From Lepas anatifera (lineage: Eukaryota; Arthropoda; Thecostraca; Lepadidae), in contig JAOTON010002130.1 in NCBI GenBank assembly GCA_034440635.1, positions 568,501-632,500 on the forward strand: 64,000 nucleotides of DNA, written 5' to 3'. A program made the position numbers and the translations under genes. Below, piece after piece: positions 1-11,476 of this stretch. A model generated the notes under the pieces. It saw only the letters and a list, made by a program, of their open reading frames with translations, was not told where the DNA came from and searched no databases. Position 1 is the first letter of the stretch. Each line of letters begins with the position of its first letter.

Positions 1-279
1 CCGGCTAAGGTTTTATGAATTTCCCAGTATCATATGTACCTGCTTCCCAAAAATTATAGCCATTGGGACGATGTTGCGGGCTCGACACACCACAACGTTA
101 TACTTTGACACATCTAGTTTTTCTCTGGCACGTGGACTTTGCACCCCTGTTATAAAATATCCGCTCGGTAGATTTTTGCGGATTTTGGACATGTTGCGCC
201 CCTATCAATTGCGAACACAATTGTGTATATTATTGGGGCTAGAATTTTATGACATGTAAATGCTAACTTGACTGGACTA

Positions 280-1320
280 ATACTGAACTTCTCTACCACA
301 CACTGATCCTGAGCAGACATACATACGGAACTTTTCTACCATACACTGATCTTGAGTGGGCATACATACTGACTTCTCTACCACACACTGATCCTGAGTG
401 GACATACATACTGAACTTTTCTACCACATGCTGATCCTGAGTGGACATACATACTGAACTTTTCTACCACACGCTGATCCTGAGTGGACATAAATACTGA
501 ACTTCTCTACCACACGCTGATCCTGAGTGGACATACATACTGAACTTTTCTACCACACACTGATCCTGAGTGGACATACATAATGAACTTCTCTACCACA
601 CGCTGATCCTGAGTGGACATACATACTGAACTTTTCTACCACACACTGATCCTGAGTGGGCATACATACTGAACTTCTCTACCACATGCTGATCCTGAGT
701 GGACATACATACTGAATTTTTCTACCACACACTGATCCTGAGTGGGCATACATACTGAACTTCTCTACCACACACTGATCCTGAGTGGACATACATACTG
801 AACTTTTCTACCACACACTGATCCTGAGCAGACATACATACTGAACTTCTCTACCACACACTGATCCTGAGTGGGCATACATACTGAACTTCTCTACCAC
901 ACACTGATCCTGAGTGGGCATACATACTGAACTTCTCTACCACACGCTGATCCTGAGTGGACATACATACTGAACTTCTCTACCACACACTGATTCTGAG
1001 TGGACATACATACTGAACTTTTCTACCACACACTGATCCTGAGCAGACATACATACTGAACTTCTCTACCTCACACTGATCCTGGAGTGGAAATACATAC
1101 TGAACTTTTCTACCACACGCTGATCCTGAGTGGACATACATACTGAACTTCTGTACCACACACTGATCCTGAGCAGACATACATACTGAACTTTTCTACC
1201 ACACACTGATCCTGAGTGGACATACATACTGAACTTTTCTACCACACGCTGATCCTGAGTGGACATAAATACTGAACTTCTCTACCACACGCTGATCCTG
1301 AGTGGACATACATACAGAAC
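280..1320. repeat. 43-bp minisatellite, about 24 units
   Basis: Head-to-tail units of 43 bp contain CTACCACACACTGATCCTGA followed by GTGGACATACATACTGAACTT. They vary at a few positions (CACACACT/CACACGCT/CACATGCT; GAGTGG/GAGCAG). Open frames on the - strand with MSTQDQ/VEKFSMYV repeats follow from this unit and are not genes. The array lies left of the first visible SOSS-B exon. Confidence 0.95.
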
Positions 1321-1404
1321 TTTTTTTGAATGCCCTTATTTTTAGGAAAAATATACCACGAGCTGGAACAGGGCCGTCTCCTAACCAAATTAGTAAGTAC
1401 ATCT

Positions 1405-1822
1405 CCTAACCAATAAGTACATCGACTCACGATTTGAACGCCTAACTGAGGAAAACTCACAGCTCAGGAAAGACGTGGAGGAGCTGAGGGGCTATGTTAC
1501 TACCCTGAAAACCGAGCTACAAGAGGTACAATTATTTGTCTCTGAGAACATTGAGCGTAGGGAAGTTGCCGAGTCGTCTGTGGCCTCAACGGACGCCAAG
1601 TGGTCGGAACTGAAGGCAAATCTGGACTCAGTGGGCTCATGGTGCTCCTCTCTCTCCAAAAGCCAAGCCAATCTAAGGGCAGAAGTGGAGATGCAGTCCC
1701 AATATAGTCGGCTCTCCACTCTGCTTCTGTCGGGCAGTGTCATCCCTCCGTACCAACCTGGCTATATACTGTTGTACCCCTTATACTGTTGGGAGCGAGA
1801 ACCCGGCTTCTGCTTTCACTGA
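1405..1822 (+). mobile_element. LINE ORF1-like coiled-coil remnant
   Basis: An open stretch encodes a heptad-rich, Glu/Leu-rich segment: LTEENSQLRKDVEELRGYV, then LKTELQEVQLFVSENIE and NLRAEVEMQSQYSRLSTLL. Such a coiled coil followed by a short basic/serine segment is typical of ORF1 proteins of non-LTR retrotransposons. No RNA-recognition or zinc-knuckle domain follows. The frame reaches a stop at 1820 after low-quality coding sequence. A host coiled-coil exon cannot be excluded, but no splice donor fits well. Confidence 0.4.
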
Positions 1823-2589
1823 CTCCTGACGTAGGGGGCACGGATATATGTTGGGTTACGCTCTTGTCCTCCAGCTTCTGAAGATGTCGTTGATGTTGTA
1901 CCTGCCGATGTCGTTTAGCGAGAAACTGAGAGATCGTGGTGTTTTAATACACGTTTTATTGTTCTGCTATGATGAAAAACACTTTGTAAGCTGGTCCCCT
2001 CTCGCCATATTTGTTCGAACTTGTCAAAGGTATGCCCAATTGTACCGAAGTACAGAGTATTTATTGTATTTCAATCTTTTTACCTAGTATTTGTCCGAAA
2101 TATTCAGCAATTCTATAAACCTAGGAAAATAACTCCAAATGCCAATAATTTACAGAGCTCCTGATTTCTCCCCATCAGATGTTGCCATCAAGCCGCCCTC
2201 AGGGTCTAGTGTTTCAACCCTAGATTTTGTTTGAAGTGTTTTGTTTACACAATTCCAGAAATTCTGAATATGATCTTTACAGGACTCTGCATTGGATTTT
2301 TCAAAGTCATATTTCAATTTGCGGGTTGACACACAGTCTATTGACAGTTGACACAGTCTATTTGTGACAGTGCCATAGCTAGGGAAATCTGCCTCCTAAT
2401 GGGTGAGAATGTGACGCTGCCATTTGTCCTCCCTTTTTTTCCTTAGGGCTAGGGCTGTTCTTTTTAGGTATATCTGCGTTTTTCTTCGAAGGTCTCCCGG
2501 CTAGAACTGCATTAGCAGCTATGCTGATGGTTCGTGTCACATTTCACCTTATTTAGACATCACATCAATACGTTTGTTGTATGTTTCAG
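1823..2589. other. Intronic or upstream sequence without recognised features
   Basis: AT-rich, many stops in all frames, no repeats. It ends at the acceptor (tttcag at 2584-2589) of the first visible SOSS-B exon. Confidence 0.6.
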
Positions 2590-2621
2590 GGACAGTCTTA
2601 TACAAGATCCAGGAGAATAAT

Positions 2622-2712
2622 ATGAGAGAATCATCATCTTCCAACATGGAAGTCAGAGACATGAAGCCAGGTGTCAAGAACCTCGCCATAAACTTGATTA
2701 TGCTGGATATTG
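2622..2712 (+). CDS. NABP2: SOSS complex subunit B (ssDNA-binding OB-fold protein), first coding exon
   Basis: Exon 2590-2712 is bounded by a tttcag acceptor and a gtacga donor. From the ATG at 2622 it encodes 30 residues plus the first base of a Gly codon. The stretch VRDMKPGVKNL and the following hydrophobic strand ending LDIG match the N-terminus of human NABP2 (VKDIKPGLKNL...LETG), strand 1 of the OB fold. The product binds single-stranded DNA in the nuclear SOSS complex with the INTS3 scaffold and works in double-strand-break repair (family knowledge). An internal ATG at 2646 would give an N-terminus closer to the human length; I kept the first ATG. The frame is open back to the acceptor, so a 5' exon, probably untranslated, must lie further left. 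Donor phase 1 fits the next exon exactly. Vertebrates have two paralogues, and I cannot say which this corresponds to. Confidence 0.9.
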
Positions 2713-2798
2713 GTACGAATGTTAAGACAAGTTCTATGTGTTGACCTATCTTTTTAAAAGTACCGGGCGTACTGAAGGGTACTGCCTCTCGGTTCCCA

Positions 2799-3608
2799 GC
2801 TTTTACTCCTATGGTAGTAAAGGACTGTTGCCTGTGTACCCCTATGGTAGCACAGGACTATGGCGCGTGTACCCCTATGGTAGCACAGGACTATTGCGTG
2901 TTTACCCCTATGGTAGCACAGGACTATTGCGTTTTACCCCTATGGTAGTAAAGGACTGTTAACTGTGTACCCCTATGGTAGCACAGGACTATTGCGTGTG
3001 TACCCCTATGGTAGCACAGGACTATGGCGTGTGTACCCCTATGGTAGCACAGGACTGTTGCCTGTTTACCCCTATGGTAGCACAGGACTATTGCGTTTTA
3101 CCCCTATGGTAGTAAAGGACTGTTGCCTGTTTACTCCTATAGTAGCACAGGACTATTGCGTGTCTACCCCTATGGTAGCACAGGACTATTGCGTGTTTAC
3201 TCCTATGTTTAGCACAGGACTATTGCGTGTTTACCCCTATGGTAGCACAGGACTATTGCGTGTTTACCCCTATGGTAGCACATGACTATTGCGTGCTTAC
3301 TCCTATGTTTAGCACAGGACTATTGCGTGTTTACCCCTATGGTAGCACAGGACTATTGCGTGTTTACCCCTATGGTAGCACAGGACTATTGCGTGTTTAC
3401 CCCTATAGTAGCACTGGACTATTGCGTGTTTACCCCCTATGGTAGCACAGGACTATTGCGTGCTTACTCCTATAGTAGCACAGGACTATTGCGTGTTTAC
3501 CCCTATGGTAGCACAGGACTATTGCGTGTTTACTCCTATGTTTAGCACAGGACTATTGCGTGTTTACCCCTATGGTAGCACAGGACTCTTGCGTGTTTAC
3601 TCCTATAG
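2799..3608. repeat. 31-bp minisatellite (TACCCCTATGGTAGCACAGG type), about 26 units
   Basis: Units of about 31-32 bp contain TACCCCTATGGTAGCACAGG and ACTATTGCGTG, with variants (GTAGTAAAGG; ATGTTTAGCACAGG). The array starts inside SOSS-B intron 1, about 90 bp after the donor. It is interrupted at about 3608 by a retroelement and resumes at 4969, so the two parts were once continuous. The YPYGSTGLLRV-type open frames are by-products. Confidence 0.95.
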
Positions 3609-4968
3609 TAGTGCATGTCACATTTTCGTTTCGGAAAGAGAAAAGCTAAAAGACAGTCAAAGAAAGTAGCTCAGAAAAAATCCCAAACCCTAAGGCAAAC
3701 CAGTAAACCGTTCCACGAAGCTTCTCTCCATCCGGAGCCATCAATGACAGGTAGGGCAAGTGTGACGGGACGTAAGCGTGACATAGCACATGGCTCTCCG
3801 AAGCCGAGCGTGAGAGATGGGTCTCTGGTCCAGTACTCCCCATTCCGCGACGCGCTTGTCGGGAGTTCAAGGCAAGCGAAGCCGACAGTTACCTTTGACT
3901 CTTCCATACGGGATCTCATGCACCTGTCTGTCCGGGATTTCATGGATCTGATCGGTGGTCAGATGCCACAACCTGACAACCAACCCGACATGAGCGTTGA
4001 AACCCAATTCGACCCGCCACACAGGGTCAACCGAAAGCGGTGTTTAAATGGACCAAAAGGAGGACTCGGTCGTGTCGACAGCAGCACCGCAGTCCAACGG
4101 CCCGACTAGAGACACCATTGAGAAAGGGGTGCAGACGGACATTACTGATAAGCTTAAACCAGTGACGGAGACAAAGAAAGTCGCTGGACAGTCCCATGAT
4201 CCTCCTGCACCGAAGCGTGAATGTTCAGCGGAGGAGATGCTTCTGGCTCTCCAGGCCGCCATACCCTCCACCACCGCCGCCTCCACCAACACCACCTGCA
4301 AAAGCAAGAAACAGCGACTACCCGGGAACAGCTACACGCGGCGGAAAGCGCAGACTTTCCTCCCCAAACTTACGTTGTGAGGAAAAATTCCCCCAACACG
4401 TGAGGGAAGGGAAAGCAGACTTTGCATTTCGGGACTCGAAGGGAAAGAGAATTTGGGGTGCCCGGGGTCCAAAAAGAGCTTCTTCAGCCAAGGCTTCGGT
4501 CTGGTTCCACTGAGAGCTTCTTCAGCCAAGGCTTCAGTCTGTTTCCACCGAGAGCATGGGAAACATGCAGCATGTTTGGCAGGATGACCCGCGACCCACT
4601 CCCGCTAGTGATGGGAGGCATCCCGGGCCAAGAGTCCGGGAAGCATACATGGATAAAGACACAACATTCTTGCGCCGCTCTCCGCCAAAGGGTCTTGGGT
4701 ACCCGGAGAGAATGGACAGACCACCGCCTGAGTGGAACGCTCGCACAGCTTGGTGCGTCTCGGAAATGTTTGACGGTAGAAGCTGGGAGACGCAGTTAAG
4801 TATTTCATAGTATGATATTACGTCGGGATTGACTGTTCTGTTGACACAGTAATGTTTCTATGCTTTCGAGCTCCCTATACCGAAATTCGTTTGTAACATA
4901 ACCACAGTGGGGCTCGAAATGACCATGCAGTTGAAGCGCCCTAAAACCCCAAACAACAACGACAACAA
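3609..4968 (+). mobile_element. Retroelement inserted in the 31-bp array, with (AAC)n tail
   Basis: This segment splits the 31-bp array. It has overlapping open frames at 3615-4109 (164 codons, very basic start with KRKAKRQSKK, later SIRDLMHLSVRDFMDLIG) and 4048-4380 (110 codons). Further coding-like but frame-broken sequence runs to about 4800. The 3' end reads TTGAAGCGCCCTAAAACCCC followed by an AAC-rich tail at 4951-4968, as in LINE/SINE 3' ends on the + strand. No zinc knuckle or RT is present. I read it as a 5'-truncated or internally deleted non-LTR element carrying gag-like ORF1; a non-autonomous element is also possible. Confidence 0.55.
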
Positions 4969-5036
4969 CCCCTATGGTTCGCACAGGACTATTGCGTGTT
5001 TACCCCTATGGTTCGCACAGGACTGTTGCTGTTTAC
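4969..5036. repeat. Continuation of the 31-bp minisatellite (2 units)
   Basis: Two units of CCCCTATGGTTCGCACAGG with ACTATTGCGTGTTTA lie directly after the retroelement tail. They show that the element inserted within the array at 2799-3608. Confidence 0.9.
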
Positions 5037-5108
5037 ACCAATGCATTGGTTAATTGGATGCATTGGTTAATTAATTGGTTAATTCGTCCAGGCCACAAAC
5101 AGCAACAG

Positions 5109-5160
5109 CATCTAGGCCACACACGTGCACCATTGCAATGGTGCACGTGTGGCCTAGATG
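5109..5160. repeat. 52-bp near-perfect palindrome
   Basis: CATCTAGGCCAC and GTGCACCATTG on the left are mirrored by CAATGGTGCAC and GTGGCCTAGATG on the right, centred at 5135/5136. Only one extra AC dinucleotide in the left arm breaks symmetry. Each arm has a CACGTG-type E-box core. Weaker symmetry continues outward to about 5089 and 5180. A separate perfect 12-bp palindrome, CCAATGCATTGG, lies at 5038-5049. Confidence 0.9.
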
Positions 5161-6699
5161 TGCCTTTGGGCCTGGCTGTGATTGTGTTTCGTAGTGCAGG
5201 ACCTCTCTTAGTTGTGTAGTATGGACACGCAGAGCTGAGGAGCTCTTCTACTTCCAATATACTATTCGACTTAGTTTTTGGGTCAACAACCACTATGCCA
5301 CCACAAGTCTTTGCAGTGGCGTAGCCATGATTCAGCCAAGAGGGTCCGACAACCGTCGGGGGCCCAGGCCGGGGGTCTCTTAGTAACCGGGGTCCATCTC
5401 CTGTATTTTTCGTTAAGTATATTAACATGATAACATTTTCACAAAAGGAAATTGTGCTGTGCCCTTTAAAGTTTCTTCTTTTGTTTTATCGTTCGATTTT
5501 TCTAGATCCAAATAAGTGTTGGTAAATTTAGGTCACCAAATGTTGAATCTGTTCCATACCTATATGGTAACCTGGCTATAATAAGGGCTTTGTGGCACAT
5601 TTCAGGAAATCAGATGCTGCTGCCTGCATGATGTTAAACCTGACTCTATCTCAATTCACTCTGGTAACCAGGCCTGAAGTAATTTAAGGTCAGTCGCTTT
5701 GAGCACGAAGAAATGATCCTCGACGGGAAATGATTACAAATTCTTTCCGGGTGTTCCGGGCTCATAAACTCTTTAATCAGTAAATTTCCAAAGAAACTAA
5801 AATAAAATGAATACAAATGCAAGGGATATGGGAGTGTGTACCGGACGTTATATAACGTATATTTTGCAGACAGACCCTGTTGAATTCACCGCAGTTACAT
5901 TCTTACCCTTGCTATGGTATAAATGAGCAAATTACCAATGCAATATGCGCCCTGAAATATCTATCGCCTTGACTCACCCTGTTATTGTTATTTTCAACCT
6001 TTAATGCTCATTTCTTTTGGGATTATGTTCATCAATTTCTGTCATTACCCTTGTTTGTCTCGTTTCCTACGAATATATTTGAAAGTTGTTTATTTAAGAA
6101 TATTTAAGAAGGTAGTTACTGGGGTTAAGCTTATAGATTAAAAATCAGCTGAAGTGTCAAATTCCCTTTTCGATTTTCTCTTATGGATGATAAAGCTAGA
6201 TTAATTTTTGTCTTTCCTTCGGTACTAGTGTTAGATCGACACGTTTTAATTGCTCTTCTTTGCTACTCCAAATCTCTACTTTTTGGTACTTTTTTGGCAT
6301 TTGATTTTCGAAAATATTTTTTTGAGCCTAGGATCTCAAGCAATATCTCTGGATTGTATTCTAAAATCTAAAAGAAAGGGAAAGGAAAAAGGGCGCTTAA
6401 TAAAAGGGATATAGGAGTGTGCCCAGGGGCTATGCAATACCTATTCCGTGGACGGTCCTGCCTATCAAACCGCTCAATTACCCTCCCTAGCCATTGGTTG
6501 GAGATCCCGGGGAGTTGGGGGAGGTCAGTGCTTCTTTGGACTTAGGCTTTTATATAGGGCTTGTATTGCTGTGCCAGCTTTAAGCCATCGACCCCAGCCC
6601 CTGCCCCCTGGGTCAAAAAGAGATCTCCAGTCTTGTACCTAGCACTTGACATGGCGCCGAAAGCAGTACCTCTGGACCCCCGAAAACAATACTTTTCAC

Positions 6700-8001
6700 C
6701 CAAAACAGTACTTACGTCCCCCAAAACCAGCATTTGGGGGTACCCTGAGACTGCCTACTGGGGCCCCCTGGAACTTACTCTCGGGAGGCCTGAGGCTAAC
6801 TCTGACTGGGGGTGAGGGGAGGAAGGGGAGGAATGCTTTCTGAGACTAGCTCTCCGGGACACCTAAGAGTAGCCCCAGGGCACCCCTGATTCTAACTTCT
6901 GGACACTTCTTAGACCAATACCCGTGAGACTAATTGTCGGGTGTCTGAGATAACCTCCTCGGCACTAGAACTGAAAGATCCCCTAAAATAACTCTGGCTC
7001 CAGGGAGCAGTTCTTGGGGCGCCTAAGATCAACACTCGGCGGCACCCACAAGGCTAATTTTCGGCCCCTCCCGATTCCGGCCTCTCCCGGTCCCTGAGGC
7101 TGTCTGGGGGGGTCTGGAAATGATTTCCGACAGCCCTGTGAGACTAACTCTGGGGCGCCTCCTGATACTAACACTTGGGGGAGGGTGGAAGCAGCCCTGA
7201 GACTGACTCTCGGTGACCCCAGATCCCCTAGGGACCCCCTTGGCTACGCCACTGCACCCACAGATTCTGGGACCCACCGAGATTAGGATTTGGAGGCCCC
7301 CGAAATCATTGCTTGCCCGCCTCCCCCGAGACCATTACTCCGGAGCCCTTTGATACTAAGGCCAAGCTCGGGGTCCCACTTAAATCAGGCTCGGGGCCCT
7401 TGCCCTATCACCAGGCTAGGGACCCATCCTCTTGCTTTTCTCAGCAGCATCTGGACACCGACATTTGGGGCCCTCCAGATAAATATTCGGAGCGCCCACC
7501 CCCAGATTAATGCTGTAGCCCCTCGATACCGATGCTCTGATGTCCTTGGGCACAAGCCTGGAGCCCCTGAGCCCAAACGCGGGGTCCCCTGAGGCCAATG
7601 CTCGTGCTTTGCTTATGAATGCCTCGATATCGATAGTCGAGGACACTCCGAAATCAATATTCCGCCCTCTCCCCGTGATCAATGTTTGGTACTCCGGAAC
7701 CATCGATTACGATGATCGGGGGCCCCTGAGACCAGGCTCGGCACCCCTGAGAACAAGATCGGTGGTCCCTGGAGACCAAGCTCAGGGTGCCCCCTGAGAC
7801 CAAGGTCGGGGGCGTCCTGAGACCAAGATCGAAAGGTCTGTGAGATCAAGCTCGGGGCCCTCCGAAGGCCAAGTTCGGAGCCCCTTAGACCAAGCTCGGG
7901 GAGCCCTTTGAGACCAAGCTCGGGACCCCACTGAGACCAAACTCAGGGACCCCTGAGCTCAAGGTTCGGTACTCGGGAGCCCTCGATATAGATTATCAGG
8001 G
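6700..8001. repeat. Degenerate GC-rich minisatellite (CCCCTGAGACCAAGCTCGGG type)
   Basis: Short units of roughly 20-30 bp, built on CCCCTGAGACCAAGCTCGGG with heavy divergence, are clearest at 7720-7970. They continue beyond the nested hAT at 9830-9960. Related units make up the arrays at 42.0-43.75 kb and 53.4-55.6 kb. Open frames here carry no recognisable domain. Confidence 0.75.
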
Positions 8002-8009
8002 GCCCCTAG

Positions 8010-9822
8010 CAGACTTGTTGAGTCGCGACTCAGAGTCGGAGTCGACTCAGAGTCGAATCAAATTTTGCTCCAGCCAGAGATGAGTAGACTCAACTTCACA
8101 TTTTGGGTTGAATCAGAGTCGACTCAACTGGACAACCAGTTGAGTCGAGTCAGAATCGGAGTCGGCATCATGCTGTGAGTCAAGAGTTGAGTCGACTCAA
8201 CACTATTTTCTTAACATAAGTGATCACATGACTGACATTTTAGTAATTTTCACATCTAGTTTTGAAGGATTTCATATTGCTATTTGGTAATATCAGGTAA
8301 TTCATTCTCATATCCACACTAGACCCATGCCTGGATCAGTTGTTAGCAACACAAGTTACGTAAAATATAGTTTAAAAAACACATTTAATAGTTTTTCCTT
8401 TTAATCCTGGCAATGGCATGCAGAATCATACAGAAAAATGTGTGATTGGGCACAAAATCAGACTTTTTCAACTTTGAGAATGCACACCATCCAAAATCCT
8501 TAGCCCATTCTCATGCAAAAGGAAATTCACTCTTAGGAAATCACATCTTTATTTTCTATTTTGTTGCTTCCTTCGGCTAAAACACTAAAAAATACATATC
8601 AGCATCAGAAAGAGGGTACCAAAAAATCGTATTTTGCACATAAGCCTTGAAATGGGTCGAAACGGAAAATTAAAGCTTCAATTATCTGCTTATTTCAAAG
8701 CACTATGTATCTTGATTTGTCGTGGTTTGAGAACACCCACTGGTAGATAATAAAAACTGCCTATTTACGGAAAATGGATATCAGCCCTACCTCTGGCGTA
8801 GCCTCAGTAATTTCAAACTGTGAAACTGATAAACTGAAAAATATACATCAATCCTCTCACTCACAAACAACCACCGCCCGCTCTTCAAATCATGATGATG
8901 CCGATTTGTTTTATTTACCACTCACTGCTGCCCCCGCGCGCGCCACACTAGTCATAAAACAATCATGGTGCGCAACAAAATGCTGGCCATTTAGGCTTTA
9001 GTAGCCCGAAGGCATGATTAACTTAACATGGACCTGCAGATTTTTCTTACGCCTTTTTAGTCACGTGATTTTTAAACTCTTATCCATCGTCAGGTTTGCG
9101 CTAACCGAGGCTAAGTTCGTAATGTCTTCAATGCGCCATCTGTAACGTTTACGTGTTTACTACAGCTTTTTCGGGAGGACAACAAGACGAGTACTCATTC
9201 ATCATTGTTTTTGGTTTAGGTGAGGTGCTGGAAAGGGGCAGTGTACAGTGCCGTATTTATTTCTAAGTTAAATTCGTCACGGGATTGTTCAGAATGTTCT
9301 GGGACCGGGGTTGCCTCTCAAAATATCATATGTTTATATATTGATTCCTGTTTTTCCAGTTGAAACGTCGCTTATTGCTTCAATTATTACTGCTCATGAA
9401 GAACATGCCTTTAAAATGCAAAGCCATCAGGCCCTTCCTCATACTCACATGTTCGCGATTAGCATATTTCTTCATTCCTATGCAGGAATAATTTCTGTCG
9501 TGAATTAATGCATTGAAATTGGCATATTATTAAAGGAAATGTGCAGTTAGATGAACGCCATGAATAAATGTACTGGATTTTGCATACTATTGAAGGAAAT
9601 GAGCTTTTTTCTGTGGATGTTTTGCCACTATTCTGAGTCGGAATCGACTCTGACTCAATGCTGACTTGAGTCGGAATCCAGTCGGCTCACTTCTGAATTT
9701 GGCCTGAAGCGAGTCGGCTCACCATTTTCAACTCAGTGAGTCGAGTCAGAATCGGAGTCAGCCATTTAGCTGTGAGTCAGAGTTGAGTCGACTCAAGAAA
9801 ATTTGAGTCATCAACAAGTCTG
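8010..9822. mobile_element. Non-autonomous hAT transposon, 1.8 kb, with exact ends
   Basis: Perfect 12-bp terminal inverted repeats (CAGACTTGTTGA at 8010-8021, inverted at 9811-9822) are flanked by an exact 8-bp duplication, GCCCCTAG (8002-8009 and 9823-9830). Eight-base duplications and CAG...CTG ends are hAT hallmarks. Both subterminal regions (8020-8195, 9635-9805) are dense in GAGTCGACTC/GAGTCGGA motifs in both orientations, plausible transposase sites. The interior has only short frames (75 codons at 8774), so it depends on a transposase elsewhere. A second copy starts at 63486. It is inserted in a GC-rich minisatellite. Confidence 0.9.
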
Positions 9823-10538
9823 GCCCCTAGGACCAAGCTCGTAAGGCCCGTGAGACCGAGCTCGGGGGCCCCATAAGACCAAGCACGGAGGGCCCCCTTA
9901 GACCAAGTTCAGGGGCCCCCGTGACCAATGCTCGTGTTTTTCATTGCACAAGGTCAGCCCTAGGGAGGGGTCTGCGGACCCAAGCACCCCCCCTTGGCTA
10001 CGCCACGAGTCTTAGCGTGTTCACATCTCACTACGCAGTGTCAGCACCCTCCTGACACAACGGCGCCTTCGGCAACACTGGCCTCTGTGGCCGGAACACT
10101 AGGAGTTTGTATACCACAGTAGTGGCAAAAATCAAAAGCAGTGGCCACTAATATCAAAGGGCACATTGAGATAACTCTAATGAATGGATACTAATGGGAA
10201 AGCCATGCTTCACACAAGGGTTCAATCACTACCGCTTGATGTGCAAATGCACACTTATGTACGGCGGTATATCACAAAGGCACATCGTAATATTACAAAG
10301 CGGGTTTCCATTAAGCATCAAATGAACGTCAAACAAACACTAAAAAGGCGGCCCAAAAGCGAACTTGGGAGATGGACTACCCTCAGCGTCTGTTGTGGGT
10401 ATATTGTTGGTCTCATGAGAATGTTGGTTGGAAATGAACTCAGATAGATGATACCATTCTTTCGAGTTTTAGTTGTTGATCATTGAAATCGATGAATAAA
10501 TTGAAGCCGAAAAAGAATCTTTGTCACGACGTCATTGT

Positions 10539-10570
10539 TGCGTGTTTACTCCTATGGATAGCACTTGAGT
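10539..10570. repeat. Single 31-bp minisatellite unit remnant
   Basis: TTGCGTGTTTACTCCTATGG followed by ATAGCACTTGAG matches the 31-bp unit of 2799-3608. It lies directly before a LINE 3' end. Confidence 0.6.
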
Positions 10571-10664
10571 ACCCTTAAGGGTTTCTAATGGTGTGGGGGG
10601 GAGTCAGCGGGCCCAGGTCCTCCTCCCAAACGATTCGATTCCTAAGTGCCGCCCCCGCCCATGT

Positions 10665-11476
10665 TGTTGTTGTTGCTATAGTCCCTCGGGCCGGCCGTAG
10701 CCGAGAGGCTCTCGGTGTCGTAGGTAGTTGCGGGCCAAGGCCGCCACGGCCCCGCCGTCCCGGAGCTGCACCGGGTCCGGATGGATGGTGCCGAAGAGGC
10801 GGAGCCGTAATCCCGCCAGGCACGGACACCGGAGCAGGACGTGCTCGGGTGTATCCGGGCCTTCGCGGCAGACGAGGCAGCGCGCCGCAAGACACTCAGG
10901 GTGCGCGCACTGCTGACATTGGCGGGAGGGAAGACGGCCGATGCGGTGCAGGCACTGTCTGGAGAGTCCCTCAGCTGGTGCACGTTGACGGCGTCTTCCC
11001 GGCTCTCAGTGAGGACCGGCGTCGGCAACCCGGTCCCCTATGATGCGCCTGAACAGGCTGTCCGACCATCAGCAACGCCAGGCCCTGGAGGCGGCGCGGT
11101 CGACAGCTCGGGTGAAGCAGCGGACGTCCACATGCGCGGTTTCCTGTGGGAGGTTGGGGGGGCCTCCTCCGCCAAGTTCGTTCCCTGGGAACCCACAGTG
11201 GGCCGGGACCCACTGTAGGAAAGTCTCTTGTGCCCTGGCCGCAGCTTGGAGGAGGAGGTGCCACACCGACGCGCCCAACGTGGTCCGCTGGGCGCCTGCG
11301 CCGCTCGCAAGAGTCGACAGGGCAGCTTGGGAGTCCGTGCAGAGGACGATGGGGCACTCAGCTGGGGCGCTCCCCATCTCCAGCAGCTTCTCCGCTGCCG
11401 CTCGGATGGGGACGAGCTCCCTCAGGGGACCGATCTTCACTTGCCGGATTCGTCCGGCAAGTAAAGATTGGAGCAA
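10665..11476 (-). mobile_element. LINE 3' part: RNase H domain, zinc-binding tail and (CAA)n end
   Basis: On the - strand, 11476-11069 encodes an RNase H-like domain with IVLCTDSQAALSTL (one catalytic Asp) and FLQWVPAHCGFPGNEL. Further 3', after frameshifts near 11040, a Cys-rich segment with CLVCREGPDTPEHVLLRCP appears. This is the usual C-terminal zinc-binding element of LINE ORF2. The element ends in a CAACAACAACAA tail at about 10665-10678. Combined RNase H and C-terminal Cys motif point to a Jockey/I-group LINE, 5' truncated and frame-broken. A 9-bp perfect hairpin (CTTGCCGGA/TCCGGCAAG) sits at about 11440-11461, at the truncation border. Confidence 0.8.

Larger units (their letters stand above)
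5314..10007. mobile_element. Candidate large hAT-like element (CAGTGGCGTAGCC ends)
   Basis: The left end reads CAGTGGCGTAGCCA at 5314, and the right end is the inverted TTGGCTACGCCACG finishing at 10007. The flanking 8-mers are AGTCTTTG (5306-5313) and AGTCTTAG (10008-10015), 7 of 8 identical, as expected for an old 8-bp duplication. A further right-type end (TGGCTACGCCACTG at 7241-7254) lies inside, so nested or recombined copies are possible. No transposase is visible. The interior is AT-rich unique sequence (5400-6450), then GC-rich degenerate repeats (6700-8001), then the nested hAT at 8010-9822. Confidence 0.5.

Noticed and set aside
980..1460. - strand MSTQDQRVVEKFSMYV repeat frames
   Set aside because: By-products of the 43-bp array.
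2738..3669. YPYGSTGLLRV and VAQDYCVFTPM repeat frames
   Set aside because: By-products of the 31-bp minisatellite; all frames interleave.
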